64,000 bases of DNA from positions 6,604-70,603 of the forward strand of contig CAZIDG010000011.1 of NCBI GenBank assembly GCA_964538065.1. Reading direction: 5' to 3'. Within the stretch, counting starts at the first letter, position 1; each line of letters begins with the position of its first letter. Source of the stretch: G963664225 sp964538065 (GTDB lineage Bacteria; Verrucomicrobiota; Verrucomicrobiia; Limisphaerales; UBA1319). This document shows positions 1 to 9,156 of the stretch, piece after piece. A model generated the notes under the pieces. That model searched no databases, had not been told where the DNA came from, and worked only from the letters and a program-made list of their open reading frames with translations. A program made the position numbers and the translations under genes.

Positions 1-461
1 GGTACTTTCCACAAGCGAAGAACGTCATACCGCGCCTCAGACTCGTTGCCCGGAATCAATACCAATCCCGCTATCCCCTCCCCGCGCAACACGCCAAAAT
101 GCACCTCTTCTCGTTCAGCCAAGCCATCCGAATGGCACAGCAACAGGGTGTAACCAGCCGAACACAGCACGCTTTCCAGGCCAGCAACAACTCCGGTAAA
201 AAACGGATTCTGAAGGTCAGGAATGATCAATCCAACCACCTTGCGCTGACGCGCCCGCAAACCCGCCGCCAACCGATTGGGTTGAAAATCCAAGTCGCGC
301 ACTGCCTGCTCAACTCTTGCGCGCACCGTGGGACCTGCACCTTTCCGCCCCGCCAGAACCCGGGATACCGTGGCAGTGGACACACCCGCCCGCTCGGCAA
401 CCTCCTTCATGGTTGCCATCGGTTTTCCGCCGCTGAATGCCTTGCGGATGGGGTGTTGCAT
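1..461 (-). CDS. LacI-family transcriptional regulator (C-terminal part beyond window edge)
   Basis: This is the N-terminal part of a LacI/GalR-family regulator that runs off the left edge of the window. The helix-turn-helix reads TMKEVAERAGVSTATVSRVL. It is followed by the hinge region (FQPNRLAAGLR) and the start of the periplasmic-binding-protein-like effector domain (VVGLIIPDLQNPFFTGVV). Two in-frame ATG starts are possible, at 461 and at 419; the second places MATMKEVAERAGVS at the N-terminus as is usual for the family. The gene is co-directional with the GxGYxYP-family gene upstream of it. A LacI-type operator lies just ahead of the start, which suggests autoregulation. The ligand cannot be told because the effector domain is cut off. 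Confidence 0.9.
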   Translation of the reverse strand, partial: MQHPIRKAFSGGKPMATMKEVAERAGVSTATVSRVLAGRKGAGPTVRARVEQAVRDLDFQPNRLAAGLRARQRKVVGLIIPDLQNPFFTGVVAGLESVLCSAGYTLLLCHSDGLAEREEVHFGVLRGEGIAGLVLIPGNESEARYDVLRLWKV

Positions 462-478
462 CGTTGTTGGGTCTTTAC

Positions 479-490
479 GTAATCGTTTAC
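479..490. promoter_or_regulatory. Candidate LacI-family operator
   Basis: The 12-bp sequence GTAATCGTTTAC has arms GTAA/TTAC around a central CG, the typical layout of LacI/GalR-family operators. It sits 18 bp ahead of the first possible start codon of the LacI-type gene, so it probably serves autoregulation. It also lies downstream of the GxGYxYP-family gene. The match is by eye and imperfect: two of the 12 positions break the symmetry. Confidence 0.5.
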
Positions 491-603
491 ATGCGCCGTG
501 TCAAACAGGAAATCCATTCATTATGTTTTATGCTGATTTGCTCGTTTTTAAATGAGCAATCGATTTCTTTTTCGGGATCCCAATATGCGCTTTGCGCCCC
601 CTG

Positions 604-2574
604 TTACCTGCTTGATTCCTTCTCTAAGTGCACACGGATTAAACCAAAGAAGGTATACGGATCCACCACCTCTATCTGCGCCTCAGGATGCCTCTCTCTC
701 AGGATCTCGGACACGCGGGCATACCATCCGGGCGATTTCAGAATGCTCCTTGCCCACAGAAATGCAGGGCCTGTACGCGGCGCCAGCGCACGTTGCGCAA
801 TGATGTTGGCAGCCGCCTCTGCCTGGTCGGGTAAATCCACTTCGGGACATGTGGGCATTCCACCCAGCATTTTGGGGCCATCTTCAAAATGTGTTCCTGC
901 TCCATCGGGTGAAAAATGCTGGTATGCTTCGTATTCCGTGGTCGTGGAGCTCCCCCCGGATCCGTCCAGAATAAAACCGGTGATCGATATATCCCATTGT
1001 CGATAATAACGCTCACAATGCCGCCTCCATGCATCCAATCCCGGTGGAAGTTTGGATTCCGGTCGCACAGTCAGGGCGCGCGCATTGAGATAACCCGCCC
1101 CGGAATCGCCTGCAATGAACCAATCATTTGTGGTGGCCATCCTTCGGGCAAAGACCATCGCCTGCGGTGCACGATCAGCCAGGTTGGGGTTGAACGCCCA
1201 CCCCACCGGCACTTTTCCCAGGGATGGATCCCGCATGAAGGCAGGCACTGCTTTGTATAGCCATGCTGCCGAATCATAATCCCCCCCATAGTGTCCCACA
1301 TAGAGGATCGGCTTGACCTTTTGTTCAGATGTCACAAAACCCCTTCGCTCCCAGTCCTTTATGGTGGACTTTGAGGCATGTTGAGGATATTTGCCCGCCA
1401 GCGGGTAGTGCTGGAAAAACGATGCATTTGCCATGGCGGAGAGTCCTGCGGCATCCGCCTCCATGTATCCATTGTATTGGGATATGAGACGTCCGAATTC
1501 CCATTCCGTGGGAACGCCGCCATGTTTGCCGCCAACCCCGCCATGGTCTGTATATTTGTATGGCCAGGGTGGGAAACCGCCCACTTTGATAATCCCTCCG
1601 TGACGCGCCCTTGAGATGGCCCCCATCACCTCCAGAAACACCGTGCGGTCCAATCCCATCGGTTGGTCAGGATCGTCATTTGGCTTTTCGTCCCCCCAGG
1701 GTGAAAGGTCAAAAAAGAAGGCCTTATGCGCCATAAAATAGTCCTGGTTGCACAGCGTGTGCAAATCCACTCCCCCATTGGTGGCGTTTCGGAGCCAGTG
1801 ACTATCGATGTAATAGCCTGCATAGGCAGGATTGCACTTGGGCAGGTATCGTGCCAACGCCCATCGGTAAACATCCGCTTTGGCACTTCCGCTGGAGGGC
1901 AGATCAACATCCGGTATCCGGCCTTTACCCGTAAATTTGGATGTCCCATCAGGCTGGACCAGCCACACCTTGACCGGGATGCCTTTGCTTTGCGTAAGCC
2001 GTTGAAACAGCGAATGGGGCGATGAATCGAACCTCACCGGCAACAATTTGTCACACCCGGCAATCGTCGAAGCCGCATTGGCAGTCGCCGGCACGGCAGA
2101 ATCATACACCACTAATCCATGGTATTGTCCCCTGAATGTGTCCAGAATCGCATCCAGGGAAGGCAAGGGTTCGATCGGTGCATTTTTAAGCCATCCGTCT
2201 TCGTTTTTGAGCCAGTCGAACCAAAATTGATCGGTATCAACACCAAATTCCGTGCAATAGAAGACATACAAACGGGCACGATCGCCATTGGCCAGTCCTT
2301 GAAGAGCCGCCAATACATGCCAATCATCCCAGGCCTTCGTAAGTGCCAGCCGGTCGTTCAGGTTCACCTTCCTCCATGGCCGGGCATCAAAAGTGTAAAC
2401 GGTCGAAGAAACGGAGCCTGCCCCTCTTTCAGCGCTCGCCCATGTCTTCTCCCCAGGCGATCCAATTCCAAACAGGAGGCACAGCAATAAACAAAGAGAA
2501 TGGCCACCACTCCTTGTGAAGAGGCTCAAGCTCCAAAACTTGAAGCCCGCAATATGCTTTTGTTTTTCAGTCAT
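604..2574 (-). CDS. GxGYxYP-family secreted protein (putative glycoside hydrolase)
   Basis: This is a large exported protein, about 656 aa from the start chosen here. The N-terminus has a hydrophobic signal segment (LCLLLCLLFGIG) ending near KTWA. The next segment, LAALQGLANGDRARLYVFYC, matches the QGLxN...RxY pattern of the GxGYxYP N-terminal domain. The signature that names the family appears near residues 490-497 as SGAGYLNA, so the usual YxYP end is altered. Members are predicted carbohydrate-active proteins, but no activity is proven. The reading frame stays open to 2808, which would overlap the divergent exosortase gene. The ATG at 2574 is preferred because it puts the signal peptide at the N-terminus; the ATG at 2607 is an alternative. 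Confidence 0.7.
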   Translation of the reverse strand: MTEKQKHIAGFKFWSLSLFTRSGGHSLCLLLCLLFGIGSPGEKTWASAERGAGSVSSTVYTFDARPWRKVNLNDRLALTKAWDDWHVLAALQGLANGDRARLYVFYCTEFGVDTDQFWFDWLKNEDGWLKNAPIEPLPSLDAILDTFRGQYHGLVVYDSAVPATANAASTIAGCDKLLPVRFDSSPHSLFQRLTQSKGIPVKVWLVQPDGTSKFTGKGRIPDVDLPSSGSAKADVYRWALARYLPKCNPAYAGYYIDSHWLRNATNGGVDLHTLCNQDYFMAHKAFFFDLSPWGDEKPNDDPDQPMGLDRTVFLEVMGAISRARHGGIIKVGGFPPWPYKYTDHGGVGGKHGGVPTEWEFGRLISQYNGYMEADAAGLSAMANASFFQHYPLAGKYPQHASKSTIKDWERRGFVTSEQKVKPILYVGHYGGDYDSAAWLYKAVPAFMRDPSLGKVPVGWAFNPNLADRAPQAMVFARRMATTNDWFIAGDSGAGYLNARALTVRPESKLPPGLDAWRRHCERYYRQWDISITGFILDGSGGSSTTTEYEAYQHFSPDGAGTHFEDGPKMLGGMPTCPEVDLPDQAEAAANIIAQRALAPRTGPAFLWARSILKSPGWYARVSEILRERHPEAQIEVVDPYTFFGLIRVHLEKESSR

Positions 2575-2755
2575 TTTGACACTCTTGGAACCCATGAAGG
2601 GCAGCATGAAAACTGGCCGTGACTTTGGCAAAGAAAAATCCACGCCCGTGCAAAATTGTTTCGTAGAAACCGTTTGCAGGCCAAGGGGTAATCTGGTACC
2701 AGTTTGATTTGTATTATTCATTGGTGATGAGTTCGTCTCATTTGCCGGATCAGGT

Positions 2756-4480
2756 ATGCCAGACACGTTTAACGACAAGACCAGGAACATAGCGTCCACC
2801 ACGACCACGCCCCCACAAGGAAGTCAGTCTGCGGGAGCATCAAATGCATTGGGTGGGCGCCCTGCTTTGCCCGTCTGGATTTACCTTGGAGGTGGCTTGT
2901 TGTTGTTGGGGCATGTGCCAGTATTGCTGGCCTTTTTTGCCAACCTGTGGGGTAAACCTCATTACCAATTCTTCCCGCTGGCCATGTTGGCGTCCGCCTT
3001 TCTTGGATATACCGCCTTGAAGCGCATGCCCAATCCCTTTGAAGCCAGCAATTCCTGGGCATCGGGCTGTCTCCTGGGCGTGGCTTTGGCGCTATTGGGC
3101 CTCAATATTGTCATGTGGTCACCATGGTTGGGAGCCATCGCCACCTTGTTCAGCTTGCTGGGGTGCATTTTATGGCTGGGAGGCTGGCCGCTCCTTTGGG
3201 CGTTGTTCCCGGCCATTCTCATGCTGCTTACCATGATCCCGCCCCCCCTCAGTTACGACATGCGGTTGACGCTCGGATTGCAGCGGCTTGGGGTGCGTTG
3301 GAGCAGCACTTTCATGGATTTGCTCAACATCCCGCACACCATTCTGGGCAACACCATTGAAATTCCGGGACACCGCCTGCTGGTCGACGAAGCCTGCAGC
3401 GGCATTAATTCCGTGCTTTCCGTTTCGGCGTTCGCTCTCTTTTTCGGCATGTGGCGCAAACGAGCGGTTTGGAAAATCATCATCGCCATGGTAACGGGCC
3501 TGGCGTTTGTGTTGATGGGCAACCTGGTGCGCATCATGTCGGGTGCCTATCTCAAATATTTTGAGAACATCGATATTTTGAGCAGCTGGAAGCATGATCT
3601 GAGCGGTTTGATTCTTTTTGCCATTTATCTGGGATTGGTCGTCAGCTTTTACCGTCTTCTCGATTTCTTCGGATGGTTTGTGAATCAATGGTGGAAACGA
3701 CGACGACGCTCCCTGGGTGTAAGTGACGATTCCGATGAGGTTGAGGATGCATCCCCCTCCATCTCCGCCCCCAGCGTGGGACATCGTGTTTTTTCACCCG
3801 TGGTCGTTTTTGGCGCCGCCATCCTATTTGCAGCAGTGGGCGTCATCCATGGCTATCAAACCTGGACCCAGCGAGCACGCCTGATGCAGATGGCCAAGAT
3901 CGACATACTCCCTGCCGCCTTGAAGGGCGGTGGCCAATTCGATTTGCCGGTTGATGTCGGCCCCTGGCACCGCATCGAAATGAAGGAGAAAAAGGCTCAG
4001 CGCCTGGAAACCATCGCCCAGTACTCCCATTATTGGGCCTATCAAAATGGCCCCATGGTCGTCTACGTAGCCTTGGATTTCCCATACCAGGAGGCCCACG
4101 ATTTGACCGTGTGCTATGTCAATTCAGGATGGATCGTCAGCGACCGTAAACGTCTGGCAACCCCTCCTCAAAAGATGACGGGGCAGACGCAACAGGTCGA
4201 AGCGGAGCAACCTTTCATGCAGCTGCGCATGGAAAAACCGCCGCTGGTCTTTGGATCGCTCTGGTTTTCACATCTCAATACGGTGGGCCAGTGGGTTGAT
4301 CTGCCGGATCGCTTTGCCAAGCCTGATCCACACCCCACTTTCCAGGTGCAGCTCCTTGCCTATAACTATTCGGCCATCGACGACAGCCAGATGCAGGCCC
4401 TGACAGACTTGTTCCTGCAAGTCCGCCAGACCCTGGGACAACAGATCATGGCAAAACTCAATGGGAGCAACAAACCATGA
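2756..4480 (+). CDS. Exosortase with C-terminal EpsI domain
   Basis: This is a multi-spanning membrane transpeptidase of the exosortase/archaeosortase family, which cuts and sorts proteins carrying PEP-CTERM-like tails. About eight hydrophobic segments fill residues 40-310. The three catalytic signatures are all present: Cys214 in DEACSGIN, Arg259 in GNLVRI, and His280 in WKHDLSG. After a basic linker (KRRRRS) and another membrane segment, residues from about 390 form an EpsI-type (DUF3485) domain, as in exosortases of polysaccharide-export loci. The gene overlaps the following TPR gene by 4 bp (ATGA), so the two are translationally coupled. No protein in this window carries a recognisable PEP-CTERM tail, so the substrates lie elsewhere. 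Confidence 0.88.
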   Translation: MPDTFNDKTRNIASTTTTPPQGSQSAGASNALGGRPALPVWIYLGGGLLLLGHVPVLLAFFANLWGKPHYQFFPLAMLASAFLGYTALKRMPNPFEASNSWASGCLLGVALALLGLNIVMWSPWLGAIATLFSLLGCILWLGGWPLLWALFPAILMLLTMIPPPLSYDMRLTLGLQRLGVRWSSTFMDLLNIPHTILGNTIEIPGHRLLVDEACSGINSVLSVSAFALFFGMWRKRAVWKIIIAMVTGLAFVLMGNLVRIMSGAYLKYFENIDILSSWKHDLSGLILFAIYLGLVVSFYRLLDFFGWFVNQWWKRRRRSLGVSDDSDEVEDASPSISAPSVGHRVFSPVVVFGAAILFAAVGVIHGYQTWTQRARLMQMAKIDILPAALKGGGQFDLPVDVGPWHRIEMKEKKAQRLETIAQYSHYWAYQNGPMVVYVALDFPYQEAHDLTVCYVNSGWIVSDRKRLATPPQKMTGQTQQVEAEQPFMQLRMEKPPLVFGSLWFSHLNTVGQWVDLPDRFAKPDPHPTFQVQLLAYNYSAIDDSQMQALTDLFLQVRQTLGQQIMAKLNGSNKP

Positions 4481-5919
4481 TTTCTTTTTTTAAATGGATT
4501 TTTCAAAGTTGGTGGGCAAGCGGCGTGCTCCAACGTCTGGCTCCCGGCCTGCCAGCCGCCATCGTGTGTCTCGCATGGCTGCCTTTCGCCTATCTGATCC
4601 TGGGTTGGACACCGGTTCACATGAAAGGTCATTATATCGAGGTGGCTAACGCCGCCCTGAATGGGACCAATTACGAGACCGCACGCGTCGCTTACGAACG
4701 ACTCATTCAGCTCAGTCCCAAAGACCGGGATGCGTACACCTTTGGTCTTGCCCGCAGCATTATGGGGTTGGGCCGCACCAATGAAGCCCTTGCATTGTTT
4801 GATCGTTTGATGCCTCAGGATGCCCCCGGCTATCTTCCTGCCCGCATGTATGTGGCGCGTCAATTGACCTCCATTTCCAACCCTCCCCCCGAAGCGCTGA
4901 GCATGGCCTTGACTCACCTTCGCATGATCAAGGCCTTTGAACCTAAAAACACGGAGGCCATTGACCAGCTTGCCCAACTCTACCTGCGCATCAATAAGTA
5001 TGAGGATGCCAAGCGCGAGTTGCTCGAGTTGGTGGGCAGCCGGCCGGATTTGTCCCTTTCCCTGTCTGCAGTCTGCGCTGCCTTGAATGACGATGACGGT
5101 TCACGCAAATGGGCCGAACGCGCCGCAAGTCATTTTCAAACCCAGGTTGAAGTGCGTCCTGGCAGTGTCGAGATGCGCCTCAAGCTGTGCGATTCCATGC
5201 TCCTGCTCAAACGATATGCCGATGCCTTGTCCATCGCCCAGGAAGGATTGAAACGTTTCGGCGGACCAGGCTGGAGGCTCATGGTGTCACGCGTCTGTTC
5301 GACCTGGCTGGCCGCGCTGCCCGACAACAAAGACACCATGGCGAACCGCTTGGAGCTGGTGCAAATTGGCCTGCTCAACAACCCGATGAACGAGCCCCTC
5401 CTGCGGGAGCTGATCCGGATCTCGCACATGGAGGGCGCTCAAGGAGACACGGCCCGAAGCACCCTGACAGGTTTTCTCGCCGAAGGCAAAGGCACCGCAT
5501 TGCTGCATGTCTGTCTGGGCCTGGATGCCTGGGAGCGCCAAAAAACCGACTTGGCTCGCGAGCATTTCTCCGTCGCTTTCTCGCTTACACCCCAGATGCC
5601 CACGGTCGCCAATAACATGGCCATGATCCTGATCATGAGCACCCCTCCCGATCCCGATCGTGCCCTGAACATCATCAATGCCGTGCTGGATAAGTATCCT
5701 AATGCCGCCATCTTTCACGAAACACGGGGACAAATCCTGGTCAAATTGGGACGATGGCGCGAGGCGCTCCTGGATCTTGAATTCGCTCTTTCGAGTTCCA
5801 AGGGTGGCGCGGGCCTGCATCGAGCCATGGCCGAAGCCTGTGATAATCTGGGCATGAAGGAGCTTGCGGCCAAACACCGCGAGTTGGCGTCAGCCCCTGC
5901 CACAACCACGGCCCAATAA
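4477..5919 (+). CDS. Membrane-anchored TPR protein of the exosortase unit
   Basis: The 480-aa protein has one N-terminal membrane segment (about residues 28-45, AAIVCLAWLPFAYLIL). The rest reads as helical tetratricopeptide-type repeats, for example NYETARVAYERLIQLSPKD and RTNEALALFDRLMPQD. TPR scaffolds are regularly encoded beside exosortases, where they are thought to organise secretion or polysaccharide export. The start codon overlaps the exosortase stop (ATGA), which is strong evidence for an operon. No enzymatic domain is visible. The exact partner is unknown. Confidence 0.82.
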   Translation: MISFFKWIFQSWWASGVLQRLAPGLPAAIVCLAWLPFAYLILGWTPVHMKGHYIEVANAALNGTNYETARVAYERLIQLSPKDRDAYTFGLARSIMGLGRTNEALALFDRLMPQDAPGYLPARMYVARQLTSISNPPPEALSMALTHLRMIKAFEPKNTEAIDQLAQLYLRINKYEDAKRELLELVGSRPDLSLSLSAVCAALNDDDGSRKWAERAASHFQTQVEVRPGSVEMRLKLCDSMLLLKRYADALSIAQEGLKRFGGPGWRLMVSRVCSTWLAALPDNKDTMANRLELVQIGLLNNPMNEPLLRELIRISHMEGAQGDTARSTLTGFLAEGKGTALLHVCLGLDAWERQKTDLAREHFSVAFSLTPQMPTVANNMAMILIMSTPPDPDRALNIINAVLDKYPNAAIFHETRGQILVKLGRWREALLDLEFALSSSKGGAGLHRAMAEACDNLGMKELAAKHRELASAPATTTAQ

Positions 5920-5958
5920 TCCAAATCCAGGTTGCCCCAGCCCCATAATGCTGCGGCG

Positions 5959-6705
5959 TCATTGATCCAGCATGCGCCTCACCAGGGCAACGGCCTTTTC
6001 GTCCGTTGCCCCAAACCGGTCCTCGGGCGGCGTAAGCGATCCGCCAAAGGATACTTGGGGACGACCGCGCGTGGATCCATCAACCGCCGATGTCGAAAGT
6101 GATGCATGTACTTGACTGCATCCACTGCGTTCAACGACGTCCTTCAGGGTAAAACGATTGATTCCTCCAGCCGGCAAAATCTCAATCCGTCCCGCAGCCT
6201 GTTCAATAAACTCGCGAATGCGAACTGCCCCATTGTAAGCGCTTGCCTCCTGACCCGACGTCATGACCCGGCGCACCCCCAACTCAATGAGTTGTTCCAG
6301 GGCTTTCTGGGGATCGGCCACGACATCGAAGGCTCTGTGAAACACCACTGTCCGTCCCTGGGCGAGCGAGACGATTTGCCGACAGCGCGGAAGATCAAGG
6401 GTCCCCTCGGATGTCAGAATGCCAAAAGCAATCCCATCGGCCCCTTGTTCCAGGGCCATCTCAACATCCCTTTGCATGACGCAAAACTCCGTGGCGCTAT
6501 AGCAAAATCCACTCGCACGCGGACGGATCATCGATAGGATCGGTATCTGCACACGCTGACGTGCTTCCTTCAAGGTTCCAGCGCTCGGAGTCAGCCCTCC
6601 CAACATCAAGGCACTATTCAGCTCAACACGATCCGCTCCAGCAGCTTGAGCCGTCATGCAATCCTCCACCGAGGCCGCACAGATTTCCAGGATGATCCTT
6701 GCCAT
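5959..6705 (-). CDS. cutC: CutC-family protein (copper homeostasis protein CutC)
   Basis: The 248-aa protein matches CutC, a TIM-barrel protein, over its full length. It begins with the family motif LEICAASVEDCMTAQAAG, then ADRVELNSALMLGGLTPS, IPILSMIRPRASGF and VFHRAFDVVADP, and ends the barrel with ILPAGGINRFTL. The length is normal for the family. CutC was first linked to copper tolerance in E. coli, but its biochemical role is unsettled and it may act on small metabolites. It converges with the exosortase/TPR unit. A long inverted repeat lies 68-92 bp upstream of its start. Confidence 0.9.
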   Translation of the reverse strand: MARIILEICAASVEDCMTAQAAGADRVELNSALMLGGLTPSAGTLKEARQRVQIPILSMIRPRASGFCYSATEFCVMQRDVEMALEQGADGIAFGILTSEGTLDLPRCRQIVSLAQGRTVVFHRAFDVVADPQKALEQLIELGVRRVMTSGQEASAYNGAVRIREFIEQAAGRIEILPAGGINRFTLKDVVERSGCSQVHASLSTSAVDGSTRGRPQVSFGGSLTPPEDRFGATDEKAVALVRRMLDQ

Positions 6706-6772
6706 GTCTTTATATCGCCTTGAACGTTAACCAAGTCTGATACCCTATGACACCACCCCAATGACAAATGCA

Positions 6773-6797
6773 TAACACACTATTATTCAGTGTGTTA
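6773..6797. repeat. Perfect 9-bp inverted repeat upstream of cutC
   Basis: TAACACACT and AGTGTGTTA are perfect inverted arms separated by 7 bp (attattc). The element lies between the end of the AraC-type gene and the start of cutC, both on the minus strand. It is AT-rich and has no following T-run, so a regulator-binding site for cutC is more likely than an intrinsic terminator. Its binding protein is unknown. Confidence 0.45.
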
Positions 6798-6856
6798 CAC
6801 TTATTTCATCTCATGCTACCCGAAGTGAACTCAATAAGCCCACCCTGCCTAGCCCC

Positions 6857-7795
6857 TCACAGGGCTCGCAGTCGAAATTGCCGTGGGGACAATCCCATGA
6901 CTTTCCGGAATTGTCGGGTGAAATAATTGCTGTCGCTAAATCCCACCTTGAAAGCGATATCCGTAATGCTGTCTTTTTCCGATGCCAGCAGTTTTGCTGC
7001 TCGATTGATCCGCAGTTGTATGAGATAGGCGATGGGCGTTTTGTCGGTGGCAGCCTTGAAGGTCCTTAAAAAACTGCGTTTGGACATACCCGCCTGATTG
7101 GCCATATCGTCCAGATTTATCTCCTGATCGTATTTGGTTTCCAATTGGCTGATGGTTTCGCCAATCCGCAGCAAGGCACGCGAGTCCGGATTGCGGCTTT
7201 GGGCATAGCACCTCGAGAGATTCCCCATGAGCAGCATGAACATGGCGGTGGCCATAAAGGCAAAACCAGGCGCACGCGCCTTGAGTTCCTTATCCAGATG
7301 ATCAATGAGCCCGACCACCACCCCCAACTCGGCTGGCGCAAGGTGAAGACGACTCTTGAATTTATGACGCCGACGCCAGGCTGGTTCAAGCGTGTACAGG
7401 GCGTGGTAACCCGGCAAGGCGGCCAGGTCCTTCAAGTCCATTTGCAGCTTCTGCGGCTGAAACAACAAATTGATCAGCGATAAATTATCAAGCCCCTCGT
7501 AGTGGTGCGGACGGTGTCCGCTTATGATGAACACATCCCCTGCCGCCAAAGGCCATGATTCCGAACCAGTAACATGCATCCCTTTGCCGCCAAGGATCAC
7601 GACCAGTTCGGAAAACTCGTGTGTGTGCGGTCCAAAAGGTTCTTGAGGATTGCGTCTTTCAACAGCGATTGGAAATCCATCGCTATGAAACCATTCCTCT
7701 GTTTTCAGCATCCGATGCATATGACGTACGTCACTCACAGTATGTCCATCCCCAAGTTGCCCGTATGTTGGCACCATTGTGCTTGTCTGTGGCAT
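6857..7795 (-). CDS. AraC-family regulator, RhaS/RhaR-like
   Basis: The protein has an N-terminal cupin (FGPHTHEFSELVVILGGKG, then AAGDVFIISGHRPHHYEG) and a C-terminal AraC double helix-turn-helix (INLDDMANQAGMSKRSFLRT and SITDIAFKVGFSDSNYFTRQ). It diverges from the L-rhamnose isomerase gene, and its cupin start resembles RhaS/RhaR, so it is the likely rhamnose-responsive activator of that operon. The start is uncertain. A TTG at 7810 and ATGs at 7795, 7720 and 7711 are in frame; comparison with RhaR-type N-termini favours 7720 (MHRMLKTEEWFHSDG), which would also free more promoter space. No strong ribosome binding site settles it. Confidence 0.88.
   Translation of the reverse strand: MPQTSTMVPTYGQLGDGHTVSDVRHMHRMLKTEEWFHSDGFPIAVERRNPQEPFGPHTHEFSELVVILGGKGMHVTGSESWPLAAGDVFIISGHRPHHYEGLDNLSLINLLFQPQKLQMDLKDLAALPGYHALYTLEPAWRRRHKFKSRLHLAPAELGVVVGLIDHLDKELKARAPGFAFMATAMFMLLMGNLSRCYAQSRNPDSRALLRIGETISQLETKYDQEINLDDMANQAGMSKRSFLRTFKAATDKTPIAYLIQLRINRAAKLLASEKDSITDIAFKVGFSDSNYFTRQFRKVMGLSPRQFRLRAL
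7722..7733. promoter_or_regulatory. Perfect 12-bp palindrome near the regulator start
   Basis: TGACGTACGTCA is a perfect palindrome. It lies immediately upstream of the ATG at 7720 of the AraC-type regulator and about 130 bp ahead of rhaA. If the regulator starts at 7720, the palindrome falls in the divergent promoter region and could be an operator. If it starts further upstream, the palindrome is coding sequence. Confidence 0.35.
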
Positions 7796-7864
7796 TATCG
7801 TCAAGGACAACCCCCCTTTTGTTGCCTAAACTGACCAGACTAAGAAAATTCCAATATACAAGAT

Positions 7865-9133
7865 ATGCCGACACCGCAACAGATTGAGAATGCATACCAA
7901 CTGGCCCGCGAACGTTTCGCCGAGTGGGGAGTCAACACCGACGCCGCCATGGCACAGTTGAAAAAGGTCTCCATTTCCCTCCATTGCTGGCAGGGGGATG
8001 ATGTGGGCGGTTTTGAAAACATGGGCAGCGATCTCGGTGGCGGCTTGGCGGTGACCGGCAATTATCCCGGCAAGGCTCGCACCCCGGAAGAACTGCGTGG
8101 CGATTTTCTCAAGGCCACATCCATGATCCCCGGCAAACATCGCCTAAACCTGCATGCCTGCTATGCGGAAACCGGTGGCATCAAGGTTGATCGCAATGAA
8201 ATTGGCCCTGACCAGTTCAAGAATTGGATGTCTTGGGCCAAAACCAACAAGATCGGTTTGGATTTCAATCCAACCTATTTTGCCCATCCCAATGCCTCTG
8301 AAGGCCTTACACTCTCGCACCCCAACAAAGCCATCCGCAAATTCTGGATTGAGCACGGTATCCGTTGCCGCGAAATCGGTGCTGCCTTCGGTAAAACCCT
8401 CGGCAAGAGTTGCTTAACCAATTTGTGGATCCCGGATGGTTACAAGGATATCCCGGCAGACCGCAAAGCTCCTCGCGAACGTCTTCTGGAGTCCCTGGAT
8501 GCCATTTTTGAGAAAAAGATCGATCCCAAGTTGAACGTGGATTCCGTTGAGGGCAAACTCTTTGGCATCGGTTCCGAGAGTTATGTCACCGGATCTCATG
8601 AGTTCTATCTTGGCTACGCCATTACCCGCAACAAATTGGTCACCATCGATACCGGTCACTATCATCCTACGGAATCGCCAGCCGACAAGATTTCCTCCGT
8701 CCTGACGTACCTGCCGGAGATTGCCTTGCACGTAAGCCGTGGCGTGCGCTGGGACAGCGATCACGTTGTCGTGTTGAACGATGATTTGCAAGCTCTTGCA
8801 TTGGAATTGGTTCGTGGCAACTATCTCAATCGGGCACGCATTGGACTCGATTATTTCGACGCCAGCATTAACCGTGTGGCTGCCTGGGTCATTGGCACAC
8901 GCTGCATGTTGAAGGCCCTGATGAATGCCCTCTTGGAACCCGCCTCCACCTTGAAGAAAGCCGAGGCCACGGGCGACTTTACTTCGCGGTTGGCACTCAT
9001 GGAAGAACTCAAGACTTTGCCCATGGGCGCCGTCTGGGATTATTATTGCCAACAGTCAGGGGTGCCGGTTGGCGAAGCCTGGCTTGCTGAAGTGAAGCAA
9101 TACGAAAGTGAAGTATTGTCAAAACGCCAATAA
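7865..9133 (+). CDS. rhaA: L-rhamnose isomerase
   Basis: RhaA interconverts L-rhamnose and L-rhamnulose in the cytoplasm (EC 5.3.1.14), the first step of phosphorylative rhamnose breakdown. The 422-aa length and the sequence match the family throughout. The N-terminus reads ISLHCWQGDDVGGFE, followed by TGNYPGKARTPEELRGDF. The metal-binding region is LVTIDTGHYHPTESPAD and then GVRWDSDHVVVLND, where the conserved Asp and His ligands lie. It is the first gene of the rhaA-rhaT-lutABC run and is read divergently from an AraC-type regulator. Rhamnulokinase and aldolase genes do not follow, so the later steps are encoded elsewhere. Confidence 0.96.
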   Translation: MPTPQQIENAYQLARERFAEWGVNTDAAMAQLKKVSISLHCWQGDDVGGFENMGSDLGGGLAVTGNYPGKARTPEELRGDFLKATSMIPGKHRLNLHACYAETGGIKVDRNEIGPDQFKNWMSWAKTNKIGLDFNPTYFAHPNASEGLTLSHPNKAIRKFWIEHGIRCREIGAAFGKTLGKSCLTNLWIPDGYKDIPADRKAPRERLLESLDAIFEKKIDPKLNVDSVEGKLFGIGSESYVTGSHEFYLGYAITRNKLVTIDTGHYHPTESPADKISSVLTYLPEIALHVSRGVRWDSDHVVVLNDDLQALALELVRGNYLNRARIGLDYFDASINRVAAWVIGTRCMLKALMNALLEPASTLKKAEATGDFTSRLALMEELKTLPMGAVWDYYCQQSGVPVGEAWLAEVKQYESEVLSKRQ

Positions 9134-9156
9134 AAATGTAGTCAATCCCCCATACT

